Shown here: positions 5,700 to 13,235 of the stretch, one piece after another
How positions within the stretch are numbered: position 1 is the first letter of the stretch
Layout: the number at the start of each line of letters is the position of its first letter
Virus record (IMG/VR): IMGVR_UViG_3300035187_002120
Location: 1 to 21,946 of that record
DNA length: 21,946 bases
Strand: one strand, 5' to 3'
From: a virus
Program-made: the position numbers and the translations under genes
Notes under the pieces: generated by a model
Seen by the model: only the letters and a program-made list of their open reading frames with translations
What the model was told of the DNA's origin: nothing
Database searches by the model: none

Positions 5700-7113
5700 A
5701 CTGAAATGCCTGGCGCGCCGCGACCTACTGGCATTCCTCGACTTCTGCTGGTGGATGCCCGGGCCCCTGCACATCGGCCGGCATACCCGGGCCATCTGCG
5801 ACCGCATTACCCGCGCCATTGACGACCTGACACGGGGCATCAGCTCGTTTCTGGTGTTTGAGGTCCCTTTTCGCCACGGCAAATCGGACATCGTCTCCCG
5901 CGCTATGCCAGCCTACGCACTCGGCCGGCTCAAGGACCTGCAGCCCGACCTGATGATGACCGGGTACGGCGCCACGCTCTCGCAGAGCTTCTCCAGACAG
6001 GTTAAGCGCATCATGTGCGAGGACCGCTATCAATCCCTGTTCCCAGGCGTGCGGCCCGGCTACGGCACCAACAGCGCCTCGCAGTGGCGGGTTGCCGGCA
6101 GCGCCGGCGAGGTGAACGCCTTCGGCCTACAGGGCGGGTTGACCGGCAAAGGATACACGGTGGGGACGTGTGACGACTTCTGCAAGAACATCGAGGAAGC
6201 CCGCTCGCTAACCTTCCGCGATAAGACGTGGGATGGGTTCACCAACAACTTCCTGACCCGCCGGCACGACCCGTGTGTCACGGTCCTGACGGCCACGCCC
6301 TGGCACATTGACGACGTGATTGGGCGCACGATTGCGGCAATGAAGGCCGACCCCAAGTTCCCCCGCTTTGAGTTCCACTGCTTTCCGGCCCACAAACCGG
6401 GCGAAGGTGGGTGGGATTACCTGTTCCCAGAGCATTTCTCCCCGCAGTGGTATGACGGGCAGCGGGCCACGCTTGGCCGCGGCATGAGCGCCGCGCTGCT
6501 GGACCTCAACCCGATCTTCGAGGGTGGCAACCGCTTCGACGTGCGCAAGGTGATCCTGCATGAGACCAAGGACGGCTGGCCCGCCGGCCGCGAGGTGCGC
6601 TTCTGGGATCCGGCCAGCTCCAGCGCCCAGCGTGACAAGTCCGATCCAGACTGGACGTGGGGATGCCGTGGCACGACGACCAAGGAGAACACCCCCTACG
6701 GCTCGCGCCTGAGCGTGTGGATCTCCGCCATGACCGCATGCCGGGATGAGGCGCCACGCCGCAACGAGCTCATTCGCCAGACAGCCAAGGCGGACGGCCC
6801 CGCCGTGGCGCAGTATGTCGAGAACTGGGGCGGGTACAAGGACGCCTACACCGACCTCAAGGAGATCCTGCGCGGGGTGTGTATCGTCAATCCGTCGCGC
6901 CTGCCTGGGGACAAGAGCGCCAAGGCCGCCATCCTCGAGCCGGCATTCGACAACTCAGCCGTGCACGTCTACCTGCCCGGGTGCCGGGATGTGCTCGATG
7001 AGTGGAAGCGGCAATTCGAGGAGTTCCCCAACGGCAAGCATGACGATGCCGTTGACGCGACGGCCGGCATGGCCCACAGCGTAAGCAAGGCGGCGGTTAC
7101 GCTCCTGGTATAA
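5644..7113 (+). CDS. terL: Terminase large subunit
   Basis: This is the DNA-packaging motor ATPase and nuclease. From ATG 5644 (GAGGAG at 5631-5636; a TTG at 5641 is less likely) it has 489 residues. The Walker A variant is VPFRHGKS (74-81). The Walker B position is TCDDF (175-179), and TATPWHID (216-223) fits the coupling motif. In the nuclease domain, FWDPASSS near 320-327 supplies the first acidic residue and KHDDAVDA near 465-472 the last acidic cluster. Length and motif order are normal for the terminase_6/RNaseH-like family. It reads in a different frame from the small subunit and overlaps it by 56 bases. A 266-bp structured gap follows. Confidence 0.95.
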   Translation: MPHSPDCAPPTARQLKAAKLKCLARRDLLAFLDFCWWMPGPLHIGRHTRAICDRITRAIDDLTRGISSFLVFEVPFRHGKSDIVSRAMPAYALGRLKDLQPDLMMTGYGATLSQSFSRQVKRIMCEDRYQSLFPGVRPGYGTNSASQWRVAGSAGEVNAFGLQGGLTGKGYTVGTCDDFCKNIEEARSLTFRDKTWDGFTNNFLTRRHDPCVTVLTATPWHIDDVIGRTIAAMKADPKFPRFEFHCFPAHKPGEGGWDYLFPEHFSPQWYDGQRATLGRGMSAALLDLNPIFEGGNRFDVRKVILHETKDGWPAGREVRFWDPASSSAQRDKSDPDWTWGCRGTTTKENTPYGSRLSVWISAMTACRDEAPRRNELIRQTAKADGPAVAQYVENWGGYKDAYTDLKEILRGVCIVNPSRLPGDKSAKAAILEPAFDNSAVHVYLPGCRDVLDEWKRQFEEFPNGKHDDAVDATAGMAHSVSKAAVTLLV

Positions 7114-7177
7114 CAGGGCGGCACGATAAACCTCAGCGCTTTATTGAGCCGATTCCCGACACGCAAACGGATCGTAT

Positions 7178-7213
7178 TTGTGTCAGAAATTTAGATACCT
7201 TTCTCTGACACAA
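7178..7213 (+). repeat. 10-bp perfect inverted repeat, 16-base loop
   Basis: TTGTGTCAGA (7178-7187) pairs with TCTGACACAA (7204-7213). The 16-base spacer is A+T-rich. It could be an operator dyad or an RNA hairpin; there is no T tract to make it a terminator. Confidence 0.7.
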
Positions 7214-7214
7214 T

Positions 7215-7290
7215 GGCCCTTATCCGGCCCATTATTCCCGCCGGCTGCCGATAAGGGCCTTTCATGGGCCTATTACCCACGGGCGGGAAT
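7215..7290 (+). ncRNA. Candidate H-type RNA pseudoknot in the portal leader
   Basis: Stem A is GGCCCTTATC (7215-7224) with GATAAGGGCC (7250-7259). Stem C is ATTCCCGCC (7234-7242) with GGCGGGAAT (7282-7290). The arms interleave as A, C, A', C', the order of an H-type pseudoknot, with connecting loops of 9, 7 and 22 bases. A third, 7-bp pair (GGCCCAT 7226-7232 with ATGGGCC 7264-7270) also crosses both and may be a chance match or an alternative fold. Stem A is followed by TTTC, so alone it could act as a weak attenuator. Function is inferred only. Confidence 0.45.
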
Positions 7291-7319
7291 TGAGTGCTGC
7301 TTTCGTTTTGGCAGGTAAT

Positions 7320-7345
7320 TGTTCCCGAAACAGATTTCGGGAACA
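7320..7345 (+). repeat. 11-bp perfect hairpin, loop CAGA
   Basis: TGTTCCCGAAA (7320-7330) pairs perfectly with TTTCGGGAACA (7335-7345) around a four-base loop CAGA. It lies 14 bases upstream of the second copy of the 20-bp element. No T tract follows, so it is more likely a protein-binding dyad or leader hairpin than a terminator. Confidence 0.75.
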
Positions 7346-7359
7346 TCCGCCCCGCCTGA

Positions 7360-7379
7360 TTGACTTCAGCCCTTTTATC
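7360..7379 (+). promoter_or_regulatory. Late-gene control element, copy 2
   Basis: This copy reads TTGACTTCAGCCCTTTTATC and abuts the portal ATG at 7380 with no gap. If it is a promoter starting transcription at its 3' end, the portal mRNA would be nearly leaderless. Confidence 0.7.
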
Positions 7380-8903
7380 ATGGACCCGACACCCGCCGAA
7401 CTGATTTATACCCGCGAAAACGACGTGCTTTCCGGCCGACGCGAACAGTTGACGACCAACCTGTTGGCGCTCAAGGGCGGGCGCCCGTATCTGGACGCCC
7501 GTTTATGGCGTGCTCCGAACGAGTCCGACCTATCGTGGGAGGGCAAGTCCAACTTCACCGGCCAGAAGAATGGCGCCGTAGGGCGTCGGGCCCGATCGGC
7601 CTTGATCAACGACTTTGGGCGCGTCTCGCAGAAGATCAACCAGTACTTGTTCTCGAAGCCGGTCCAGCGGGCTGGGATTGACGCGGAGTGGGCGGGCAAC
7701 GTCACCGGCACCGGCCTGAGCATCAACGCGTTTTTCATGGACGCCAGCGAAATGCTGACCGCCTGCGGGTGGGCGTGGATCCAAGTTGACCGCGGCGGCA
7801 TGGCCAAGGACCCGGTCACAGGCAAGCCCAAGCAGCGCACCCTGGCGGAACGCATCTCCGAAGGCGACCGCGTGCGCTGGTCGCTGTGGTCCCCTCTCGA
7901 TGTCGTGGACTGGTCGTTTGACGCCAATGGCCGGCTGATGTGGCTCATCACGCAGGAGCAGCGGACCGACAACCAGGACCCGTTCAAGAAGGCGACAACC
8001 AAGACCGCGCGCCGGTTCTGGCAGTACAACGCCACCGGCGCCACATGGACGGTTTACGAGAAGACCAAGAAATCCGTCGTGATCACCGACGCCGGCACCG
8101 TTTCAAGCCCTGAAATTCCGTTCATCTGCATCGGCACGCCCAGCCCTGACCCGTGGTGGTCGGACGACGTGGAGATGATGCAGTGCCAGCTGATGAATCT
8201 GGACAGCCTGCATGTGGACAACCTGGTCAAGACCTCATTCCCGCAGCTGATCATCGCCATGAGCCAGCTGGACGCCGTGCAGACGCGGCTGGTTGAGCAA
8301 GGCGGCCAGATTGACGGGGTGCGCATCCTGCAGATGGTCAAGGAGATTACCCGCGGGCTGGAGTCGCCCATGGTCGAGACGGCCGAGGACTCCGGAACCA
8401 CCCGCTATATCGCCCCTGACGCAGCCAATTTATCGGCGCTGGTCACTGAGATCGACCGCAAGCGCAAGCTGTTGTTCGATTCGGTCGGGCTCGCCCTATT
8501 CAACCGCGAAACCAGACAGATCCAGACGGCTGAGAGCAAGGCATTTGATCACTTGGACACCGAATCGACCTTACGCCACCGCGCCATCGTCATGCAGGAG
8601 TGCGAGCAGAAGTGCGTCGCCGCGTCCATGGCGATTGACACCATGTTCGCTGAGTACGACCCGCAGTGGCCGCAGGACTTCGGCATCGTGGATGCGCAGA
8701 CCAACGCCAGCGTCATCACCCAGCTGGGCAACCTGCCCGGGCTCGTCCTGACCTACCGCAAGGCTTTGCAGCGGGCGGCCGGCGTGACGATTGAGAGCAT
8801 CATCCGCCTGAGCGACGACGAGAAGGAAGCGGCGGCGGAAGAGATTGACGCCATGGAAGACGACAATTTCATGCTGCCCGATCCAGATCCCGCCGTCGTC
8901 TAA
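7380..8903 (+). CDS. Portal protein
   Basis: The frame is open from 7290 (TTG), but the first ATG, at 7380, is chosen; it gives 507 residues. The protein forms the dodecameric ring at the capsid vertex through which DNA is packaged and to which the tail attaches (family role). Evidence is its place between terminase and scaffold, its normal length, an N-terminal Arg-rich region around residues 50-90 (RRARSALINDFGRVSQKINQ), an aromatic central region (WSLWSPLDVVDW) and PEIPFICIGTPSPDPWWSDD. The acidic C-terminus (AMEDDNFMLPDPDPAVV) is usual for portals. It resembles podovirus/siphovirus portals of the DUF4055 type only loosely. There is no Shine-Dalgarno sequence; the 20-bp element occupies that place. 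Confidence 0.82.
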   Translation: MDPTPAELIYTRENDVLSGRREQLTTNLLALKGGRPYLDARLWRAPNESDLSWEGKSNFTGQKNGAVGRRARSALINDFGRVSQKINQYLFSKPVQRAGIDAEWAGNVTGTGLSINAFFMDASEMLTACGWAWIQVDRGGMAKDPVTGKPKQRTLAERISEGDRVRWSLWSPLDVVDWSFDANGRLMWLITQEQRTDNQDPFKKATTKTARRFWQYNATGATWTVYEKTKKSVVITDAGTVSSPEIPFICIGTPSPDPWWSDDVEMMQCQLMNLDSLHVDNLVKTSFPQLIIAMSQLDAVQTRLVEQGGQIDGVRILQMVKEITRGLESPMVETAEDSGTTRYIAPDAANLSALVTEIDRKRKLLFDSVGLALFNRETRQIQTAESKAFDHLDTESTLRHRAIVMQECEQKCVAASMAIDTMFAEYDPQWPQDFGIVDAQTNASVITQLGNLPGLVLTYRKALQRAAGVTIESIIRLSDDEKEAAAEEIDAMEDDNFMLPDPDPAVV

Positions 8904-8916
8904 CCCCTGCCCCGCA

Positions 8917-8936
8917 TTTACTTCAGCCCTTTTATT
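8917..8936 (+). promoter_or_regulatory. Late-gene control element, copy 3
   Basis: This copy reads TTTACTTCAGCCCTTTTATT, 13 bases after the portal stop and 81 bases before the scaffold start. It is followed by ATAG, so its 3' end also contains a TATTAT -10-like hexamer. Confidence 0.7.
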
Positions 8937-9017
8937 ATAGCCGGAACACCCTGCGGCGTTGTTTCAGGGCGCAACCACCCGACATGCGGCGGATTCCCGC
9001 ACGAAAAGAGGCCACAT

Positions 9018-9656
9018 ATGACGTTCAAGGAAGTGCAGGCGAAGTTGGTTTCTGGCGAGGCGTTGACGGATGCGGAGCGGGATTTCCTCAAGGGGTACGA
9101 CCCCGACAAGGTGTCCAACGACGCGGCGGCAGCGGCCCGGCGCAAGGCGGAGAAGGATGCGGCGGACGCACGGGCGGAAGTCGAAGCCTACAAGGCCGAG
9201 AAAGCCGAGCGGGATGCGCGGGCGGCCGAGGAGGCCGGCAAGGGGCAGACCGAGGCGCAGAAACAGGCAAAAGCGTTTGAGGCCATGCAGAAGGAAGTGG
9301 CCGCCATCAAGAAAGAGCGCGACGAGGCCAAGCAGGTTTCAGCGCAGATGGCACGCAAGCAGGCGCTGGCCGAGATACGTCAGGCGAATGGGATCCAGTT
9401 CACCGACAAGGTGAGGCAGTCCGTGGCGGTCGGGGCATTTGAGGAGACCTTCGGGGATCTTCAGGACCTGAGCGACCTGGCGCTGGTGACCGAGCGTGTG
9501 GCCAAGTTCAAGACGGAGAACCCGGCGCTGGTGGTTGACACCTCCGGGCATGGAACAGGTGCCAGCGGCCAGGCGGCGGCCGGCGCGGGATCGAAAAAGG
9601 AACTGTCGCTCGTTGAGCGGCAGAAGGCAATGCGGGAGTCGGGCCTGCTGAAATAA
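9018..9656 (+). CDS. Capsid scaffolding protein
   Basis: The 212-residue protein is very rich in Ala, Glu, Lys and Gln. Residues 35-115 are an extended coiled coil (AAARRKAEKDAADARAEVEA onward). A Gly/Ala-rich linker follows, then a basic C-terminal helix (ELSLVERQKAMRESGLLK) that would contact coat protein, as scaffold C-termini do. Its position between portal and major capsid genes makes a scaffold the natural call. The start at 9018 has AAAGAGG seven bases upstream. The 114-base gap before it carries copy 3 of the 20-bp element. No protease gene or protease motif is seen, so scaffold release rather than cleavage is inferred. Confidence 0.82.
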   Translation: MTFKEVQAKLVSGEALTDAERDFLKGYDPDKVSNDAAAAARRKAEKDAADARAEVEAYKAEKAERDARAAEEAGKGQTEAQKQAKAFEAMQKEVAAIKKERDEAKQVSAQMARKQALAEIRQANGIQFTDKVRQSVAVGAFEETFGDLQDLSDLALVTERVAKFKTENPALVVDTSGHGTGASGQAAAGAGSKKELSLVERQKAMRESGLLK

Positions 9657-9679
9657 CCCGGCAGAAGGAACACAACATC

Positions 9680-10807
9680 ATGGCTAATGATTTCCCTACC
9701 ACTCAAGTCGTCGCTGACTACGCGTCCATTTACATGGCGGAGTACGCCGGCGTCGCCAACCTGATGGACCGCTCCAATCAGGCCAAATTCACCGGCAACA
9801 AGGTCGGCCAGACCGTTCAGGTGATGGTCGAGCCGAATGCCGGGACCGCCAAAGAAATGACGGGCTCCACCAGCGCGTCCGATGCGACGGTCAACACGAT
9901 GGATTTGACCATCGAGCATTGGTTTTATGACCGTTGCGATCTCACGTCGAAGGAGCTTACCTTCGAGCTGCCGGATCTGGCAAAATATGTCATCGCGCCC
10001 AAGGTGCGTGGCATCATGACGGCGATCAACAAGTACGCGATCCAGAAGCTGCAGGTATTCCGGCAGAACATCGCGGGCACGGTGACGAGCCGCCCCAGCA
10101 CTGCCGCGCACATCGCCGCAGCGCACAAGGTTCTGCGTGACAACAAGATCGAAAAGAGCGGTCGCGTCGGCATCGTGGACACAACGGTTGAGTCGAGCTT
10201 TGTCCAGCTCGAGCAGTTTGCGGACACGGCGTTCGGCATGGACAACAGTGCCACCCTGCGCGAAATGGCGCTGGGCTACAAGTTCGGCACCGCGTGGTTC
10301 AGCGATCCCGACATGGGCGCTTTTGTGCGCTCGTCTGCGGCCAACGTCATCGCCGGCACCACCGTTATGGACGGGGATGCCGCGATTGGCGCCACGACCA
10401 TCCACATGGACGGCAACACCGCAGATGGCACCGTATACGCCGGGACGTGTCTGGTAATCACGGGCGACACGACACGCTATGTCTTGACCAAAGACGCGAC
10501 CATTTCCGGCAACGAGGGCGATTTGGAAATTAGCCCCCCGCTGGTGGTTGCCGCGCATGACGGCGATGCGATCACGTTCGAGGCGGCCGGGTTCGAGAAC
10601 CTCATCTTCCAGCCCAAGGCGACGAACCTTGTGGTGGTCGGTGGTGCCCCTCTGTGGGGTCTGGATTCAGTGGTCCAGAACTTCAACGGTTACGAGATTC
10701 GCGTGAGCCGTGGCGGGTCCATGACCAACCTGGCCAACAGCATCTGCTTTGACTGCTTCGTGGCGGCCAGAGTCGACCCGCGTGCGGGCGTGCTGCTCTG
10801 CGGTTAA
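9680..10807 (+). CDS. Major capsid protein, P22 coat-like
   Basis: The 375-residue protein begins MANDFPTTQVVADYASIYMA and has FTGNKVGQTVQVMVEP (38-52), the N-arm and early-strand pattern of P22 gp5-type coat proteins. Helices of the HK97 core follow (APKVRGIMTAINKYAIQKLQ, 106-125). Residues about 226-300 are a glycine-, threonine- and aspartate-rich beta domain inserted before the final core strands, as in the I-domain region of P22-like coats. It would form the icosahedral shell on the scaffold encoded upstream. GAAGGA before ATG 9680 is the ribosome binding site. A P22-type coat combined with a long-tail module is a known kind of mosaic. Confidence 0.88.
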   Translation: MANDFPTTQVVADYASIYMAEYAGVANLMDRSNQAKFTGNKVGQTVQVMVEPNAGTAKEMTGSTSASDATVNTMDLTIEHWFYDRCDLTSKELTFELPDLAKYVIAPKVRGIMTAINKYAIQKLQVFRQNIAGTVTSRPSTAAHIAAAHKVLRDNKIEKSGRVGIVDTTVESSFVQLEQFADTAFGMDNSATLREMALGYKFGTAWFSDPDMGAFVRSSAANVIAGTTVMDGDAAIGATTIHMDGNTADGTVYAGTCLVITGDTTRYVLTKDATISGNEGDLEISPPLVVAAHDGDAITFEAAGFENLIFQPKATNLVVVGGAPLWGLDSVVQNFNGYEIRVSRGGSMTNLANSICFDCFVAARVDPRAGVLLCG

Positions 10808-10823
10808 GTTCACATCACCCCGG

Positions 10824-10877
10824 CCCTGCCTGTCCGTGTCACACCCCACGGCAGGTAGGGCAACCCCTTAACTGGGG
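10824..10877 (+). promoter_or_regulatory. Two small hairpins after the capsid gene
   Basis: CCTGCC (10825-10830) pairs with GGCAGG (10850-10855). A second small stem, CCCC (10864-10867) with GGGG (10874-10877), lies against the GGAGGAAGG ribosome binding site of the next gene. The first resembles a weak terminator without a T tract and the second could tune translation of the 10892 gene. Both are short and could be chance. Confidence 0.3.
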
Positions 10878-10891
10878 AGGAAGGTCGAAAA

Positions 10892-11329
10892 ATGAAGAAG
10901 ATCCTTTGGATTATCGCGGGGAGTTTGATGCTGGTTGCCCGGGTGGGCATGGCCGGCGATGACTTCTACGGCAATGACGTGGTCACGGCGCGTATTGCGT
11001 CAAACGTCACGGCTGAGATTGCGGCGGCGCTTGCGGCTGAAACGAACAGCATACACCTCGCGGCCTTGACGCTGGTTCAGGGCAAGGCCACGACCAACGC
11101 GGCGAACATCGTGTTGCTGCAGGGGTTGGGTTCGACAAACGCCGGGCTGATCTCGGCAGAGACGACCTACGCCAAACCGCAAGTTGACACCAACGCCACA
11201 ACCGACGCCACGCTGAAGACCCCGCGCTATATCGGGGACATGCTCGTGGGCTCGGCCGGTTCAGGCACCGGTGCGGTATGGGTGGCGACAGTTGCCACGA
11301 CAAACGGCTGGCTTGCGATCAAACCGTAA
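10892..11329 (+). CDS. Signal-peptide-bearing small protein after the capsid gene
   Basis: The product has 145 residues. It begins MKKILWIIAGSLMLVARVGMA, with two lysines, a hydrophobic core and a plausible cleavage site after GMA, the pattern of a Sec signal peptide. The mature part is rich in Ala, Thr and Asn (TNAANIVLLQGLGSTNAGLI) and ends in a tail-fibre-like YIGDMLVGSAGSGTGAVW segment. It resembles in style the large tail fibre encoded at 17639. A capsid decoration or fibre protein would not be expected to need export, so an exported surface protein is possible. GGAGGAAGG precedes ATG 10892. Confidence 0.72.
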   Translation: MKKILWIIAGSLMLVARVGMAGDDFYGNDVVTARIASNVTAEIAAALAAETNSIHLAALTLVQGKATTNAANIVLLQGLGSTNAGLISAETTYAKPQVDTNATTDATLKTPRYIGDMLVGSAGSGTGAVWVATVATTNGWLAIKP

Positions 11330-11340
11330 CCGGGGAAATC

Positions 11341-11535
11341 ATGGTCTCAATCCCGACATCGTACATCTGGAAAGGCGGCGAGCGGGTTCGCGTGAACACG
11401 CAGGATGCCGCGGAGTGGGTGGACAAGGGGTGGTCATTGACCGACCCCGCCACCGTTCAGCCGGCACCGGCCGCTGCGCCCGTCGTTCCGGTTGAGAAGC
11501 CGGCAGTAAAGCGGGGCAAGTCGAAGTCGGGCTGA
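11341..11535 (+). CDS. Small hypothetical head-module protein
   Basis: The frame is open from 11278, but ATG 11341, just after the previous stop and with GGGGAAA upstream, is the natural start. The product has 64 residues. Its N-terminal half is SYIWKGGERVRVNTQDAAEW plus VDKGW, a short motif seen in small phage proteins encoded near connector genes. The C-terminal half is a Pro/Ala-rich tail ending in basic KRGKSKSG. Its function is unknown; a minor head or tail-joining component is only positional inference. A strong terminator follows. Confidence 0.65.
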   Translation: MVSIPTSYIWKGGERVRVNTQDAAEWVDKGWSLTDPATVQPAPAAAPVVPVEKPAVKRGKSKSG

Positions 11536-11554
11536 TGCGAAAGCGTTGAATCAT

Positions 11555-11588
11555 GGGGCTGGCTGGCAAACACCGGCCAGCCCCTTTT
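11555..11588 (+). terminator. Intrinsic (Rho-independent) terminator
   Basis: A 12-bp stem is formed by GGGGCTGGCTGG (11555-11566) and CCGGCCAGCCCC (11573-11584), with one G-T wobble, around the loop CAAACA. TTTT (11585-11588) follows. It lies between the 11341 gene and the 11607 gene and would end transcription from the capsid operon, at least partly. Confidence 0.85.
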
Positions 11589-11606
11589 AAGTTTCGGAGG
11601 TGACAC

Positions 11607-12002
11607 ATGGCGATCAATCTGGCAGGGGCAAACACCTATTTTGGGAGCGGAAGCCACGTTTACGCGGCTGTCTGGAGCGGGTTCAGCACGAGCATGTGCA
11701 CGGCGGCCATAGCCATGGCCAAGCAGAAGTACAGCCGGGCGCTACGTCGCGAGTTGAACGAGAACGAACCGGCCTATCAACCGGGCGACTTCATCCGCGA
11801 GGACCGCGCGGTCTACGAGCAGGCGCTGGGCATGCTGATTGACTCCCAGATCGCCGACGCCACCGGAGCGACCCCACAGCCGCAGATCACCGGGCGCATG
11901 CAGGTGGACAATACCGGGCCGTTCATGTCGTCCACCTTCGGGTTCTACGACGCCGCCCTGGAGTGGCTGAACTTCTCAGGGGCCTGCGTCGTGAGGGGGT
12001 AA
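11607..12002 (+). CDS. Putative head-tail connector / head completion protein
   Basis: The 131-residue protein starts MAINLAGANTYFGSGSHVYA, with a helical middle (AKQKYSRALRRELNENEPAY) and a second helix (DRAVYEQALGMLIDS). Small helical proteins of this size directly after the coat gene are usually head-completion or connector proteins. The alternating helices and GDFIRED loop fit that group, but the similarity is weak. GGAGGTG before ATG 11607 is an excellent ribosome binding site. It is the first gene after the terminator at 11555-11588. An unrelated structural role cannot be excluded. Confidence 0.62.
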   Translation: MAINLAGANTYFGSGSHVYAAVWSGFSTSMCTAAIAMAKQKYSRALRRELNENEPAYQPGDFIREDRAVYEQALGMLIDSQIADATGATPQPQITGRMQVDNTGPFMSSTFGFYDAALEWLNFSGACVVRG

Positions 12003-12008
12003 ACAGCC

Positions 12009-12860
12009 ATGGCGACGCCGTTTGACAAGCTGCCGCGCATCGAGAAGCAGGCTGTGGGCGAGATGCTGAAGGTTATCAGCGAGGCTCAGAAGCAGGCGCG
12101 GCGCATTGTGGCCGATGCGGCCAGCTCCCCGGCAGCAGTCAAGGACGCGCGCACGCGCGATGCGGTCTATCAGGAGATCCTGGCGACCTACAAGGACGCC
12201 ACGAAGCCGCTTGACGACATCCTGCGGCGGCTCATCACCAAGTCGGGCGCCATTGGAAACCAGGCGGCGGGCCTGAACGTTGCGTCCGGGGTTGACATCG
12301 TGCAGTTTAACGAGAAGCGCCTGCGCCAATACTGGCAGTACGTGGCGCCGGAGAACTCCAAGAGCCTTGCCGCCACCCTGACCGAGAACATGAGCAACCG
12401 CGCGGTGAGCCAGCTGCGCACGGCCTTTGTGGACAACTTCCGCGAGGCGGGCGTGCAGGGCTGGACCGCGCGGGAGACCCAGAAGAACCTCCAACTCAAG
12501 TGGGATGCGCTGGCCGGCGACCGGGACGCGTTCCGCTTCGTGGACCGTGGCGGAAAGGTCTGGGAAAACGCGCGTTACACACAAATGCTGGTCCGGACTA
12601 ACTCGCAGCGGGTCAGCCGGGAGAGCTTTGTGGACACCCTGGCGGAGTCCGGCATCGGCTACGCGCGGATCTCCAACGACTCCCCGCTGGAAAGCAGCAC
12701 GGAAGTCTGCGCGCGGTGGGCAGGAAAGATCATTTCAGTGGGTGGTACAGACCCCGACTTCCCCAGCTACCAGGACGCTCTGGATGACGGTATGTTCCAC
12801 CCGAACTGCCTGCACAGGCTGGAACCGGTCCTGCCCGAGCAGGTAGAGGCGGCGAGGTGA
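12009..12860 (+). CDS. Minor head protein (Mu F / SPP1 gp7-like)
   Basis: The 283-residue product has a long helical N-terminal two-thirds and a characteristic C-terminal segment: RTNSQRVSRESFVDTLAESG (about 197-216), then CARWAGKII (starting at C234) and finally GMFHPNCLHRLEPV, with H264, C267 and H269. The combination of C-x-x-W-x-G-K with HPNC-x-H is the hallmark of Mu gpF/SPP1 gp7-type minor capsid proteins, probably a metal or disulphide site. Such proteins are injected with or bound to portal and DNA. These genes usually sit next to portal; here it is downstream of the coat gene, a mild rearrangement. There is a weak ribosome binding site (GAGGGGG at 11994-12000). Confidence 0.83.
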   Translation: MATPFDKLPRIEKQAVGEMLKVISEAQKQARRIVADAASSPAAVKDARTRDAVYQEILATYKDATKPLDDILRRLITKSGAIGNQAAGLNVASGVDIVQFNEKRLRQYWQYVAPENSKSLAATLTENMSNRAVSQLRTAFVDNFREAGVQGWTARETQKNLQLKWDALAGDRDAFRFVDRGGKVWENARYTQMLVRTNSQRVSRESFVDTLAESGIGYARISNDSPLESSTEVCARWAGKIISVGGTDPDFPSYQDALDDGMFHPNCLHRLEPVLPEQVEAAR

Positions 12861-12863
12861 GGC

Positions 12864-13235
12864 ATGGCGGGCAACCCCAAAGGCTATGACGACGTGATGC
12901 GGCAGCTCAAAGACATGCCGACCACGCTGGCCTACGGGCTGCGGACGGGTCTTGAGGAGGCGGCGGTTTGGGTGCAGGCGGAGGCCAAGAAGCGTTGTCC
13001 ACGGTCGCCCAGCCAGGCGGAGATTGATGATGGTATGCGGCGCCGGAGTGATGCCAAAGACCCCGCAAGGAAGGCCAAAAAAGCCGAAATGCGGGAAAGA
13101 GAGAAGGCGCACAAGAAGGCTCAGTCTTTAAAATCACGCGCCCGGGAAAAAGCGCGTAGAGCGAATATTAAACGCCAAAATGAGGCGACCATTAAGCGGG
13201 TGGAAGATCGCAACCGTAAGAAGCGGGGTGGATAA
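12864..13235 (+). CDS. HK97 gp10-like protein, N-terminal half plus Lys/Arg-rich extension
   Basis: The product has 123 residues. Residues 1-57 (GYDDVMRQLKDMP, then GLEEAAVWVQAEAKKRCPRS) match the opening helices of HK97 gp10-like tail-completion proteins, which normally reach about 130-170 residues and continue into a Gly-x-Leu-x-x-Ser-Ile strand. Here residues 58-123 are instead an almost continuous Lys/Arg/Glu-rich stretch (RKAKKAEMREREKAHKKAQS). The missing C-terminal half is encoded by the next gene, whose ATG overlaps this stop as TAATG (13233-13237). The natural reading is one ancestral gp10-like gene now split. The DNA of the charged part is A-rich compared with flanking genes. Confidence 0.68.
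   Translation: MAGNPKGYDDVMRQLKDMPTTLAYGLRTGLEEAAVWVQAEAKKRCPRSPSQAEIDDGMRRRSDAKDPARKAKKAEMREREKAHKKAQSLKSRAREKARRANIKRQNEATIKRVEDRNRKKRGG

Larger units (their letters stand above)
7114..7379 (+). other. Structured intergenic region between terminase and portal
   Basis: No gene is visible in this 266-bp gap. Five perfect inverted repeats lie within 7178-7345, and a copy of the 20-bp control element ends at 7379, directly before the portal ATG. In this genome most gaps are under 10 bp, so the length alone suggests function. Candidates are a structured 5' leader RNA, a transcription attenuator plus promoter, or a packaging-related site. Confidence 0.6.

Noticed and set aside
9461-10558. Long minus-strand ORF (365 codons) opposite the scaffold and capsid genes
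   Set aside because: It spans two genuine + strand genes, has no ribosome binding site or recognised motif, and runs against the operon.
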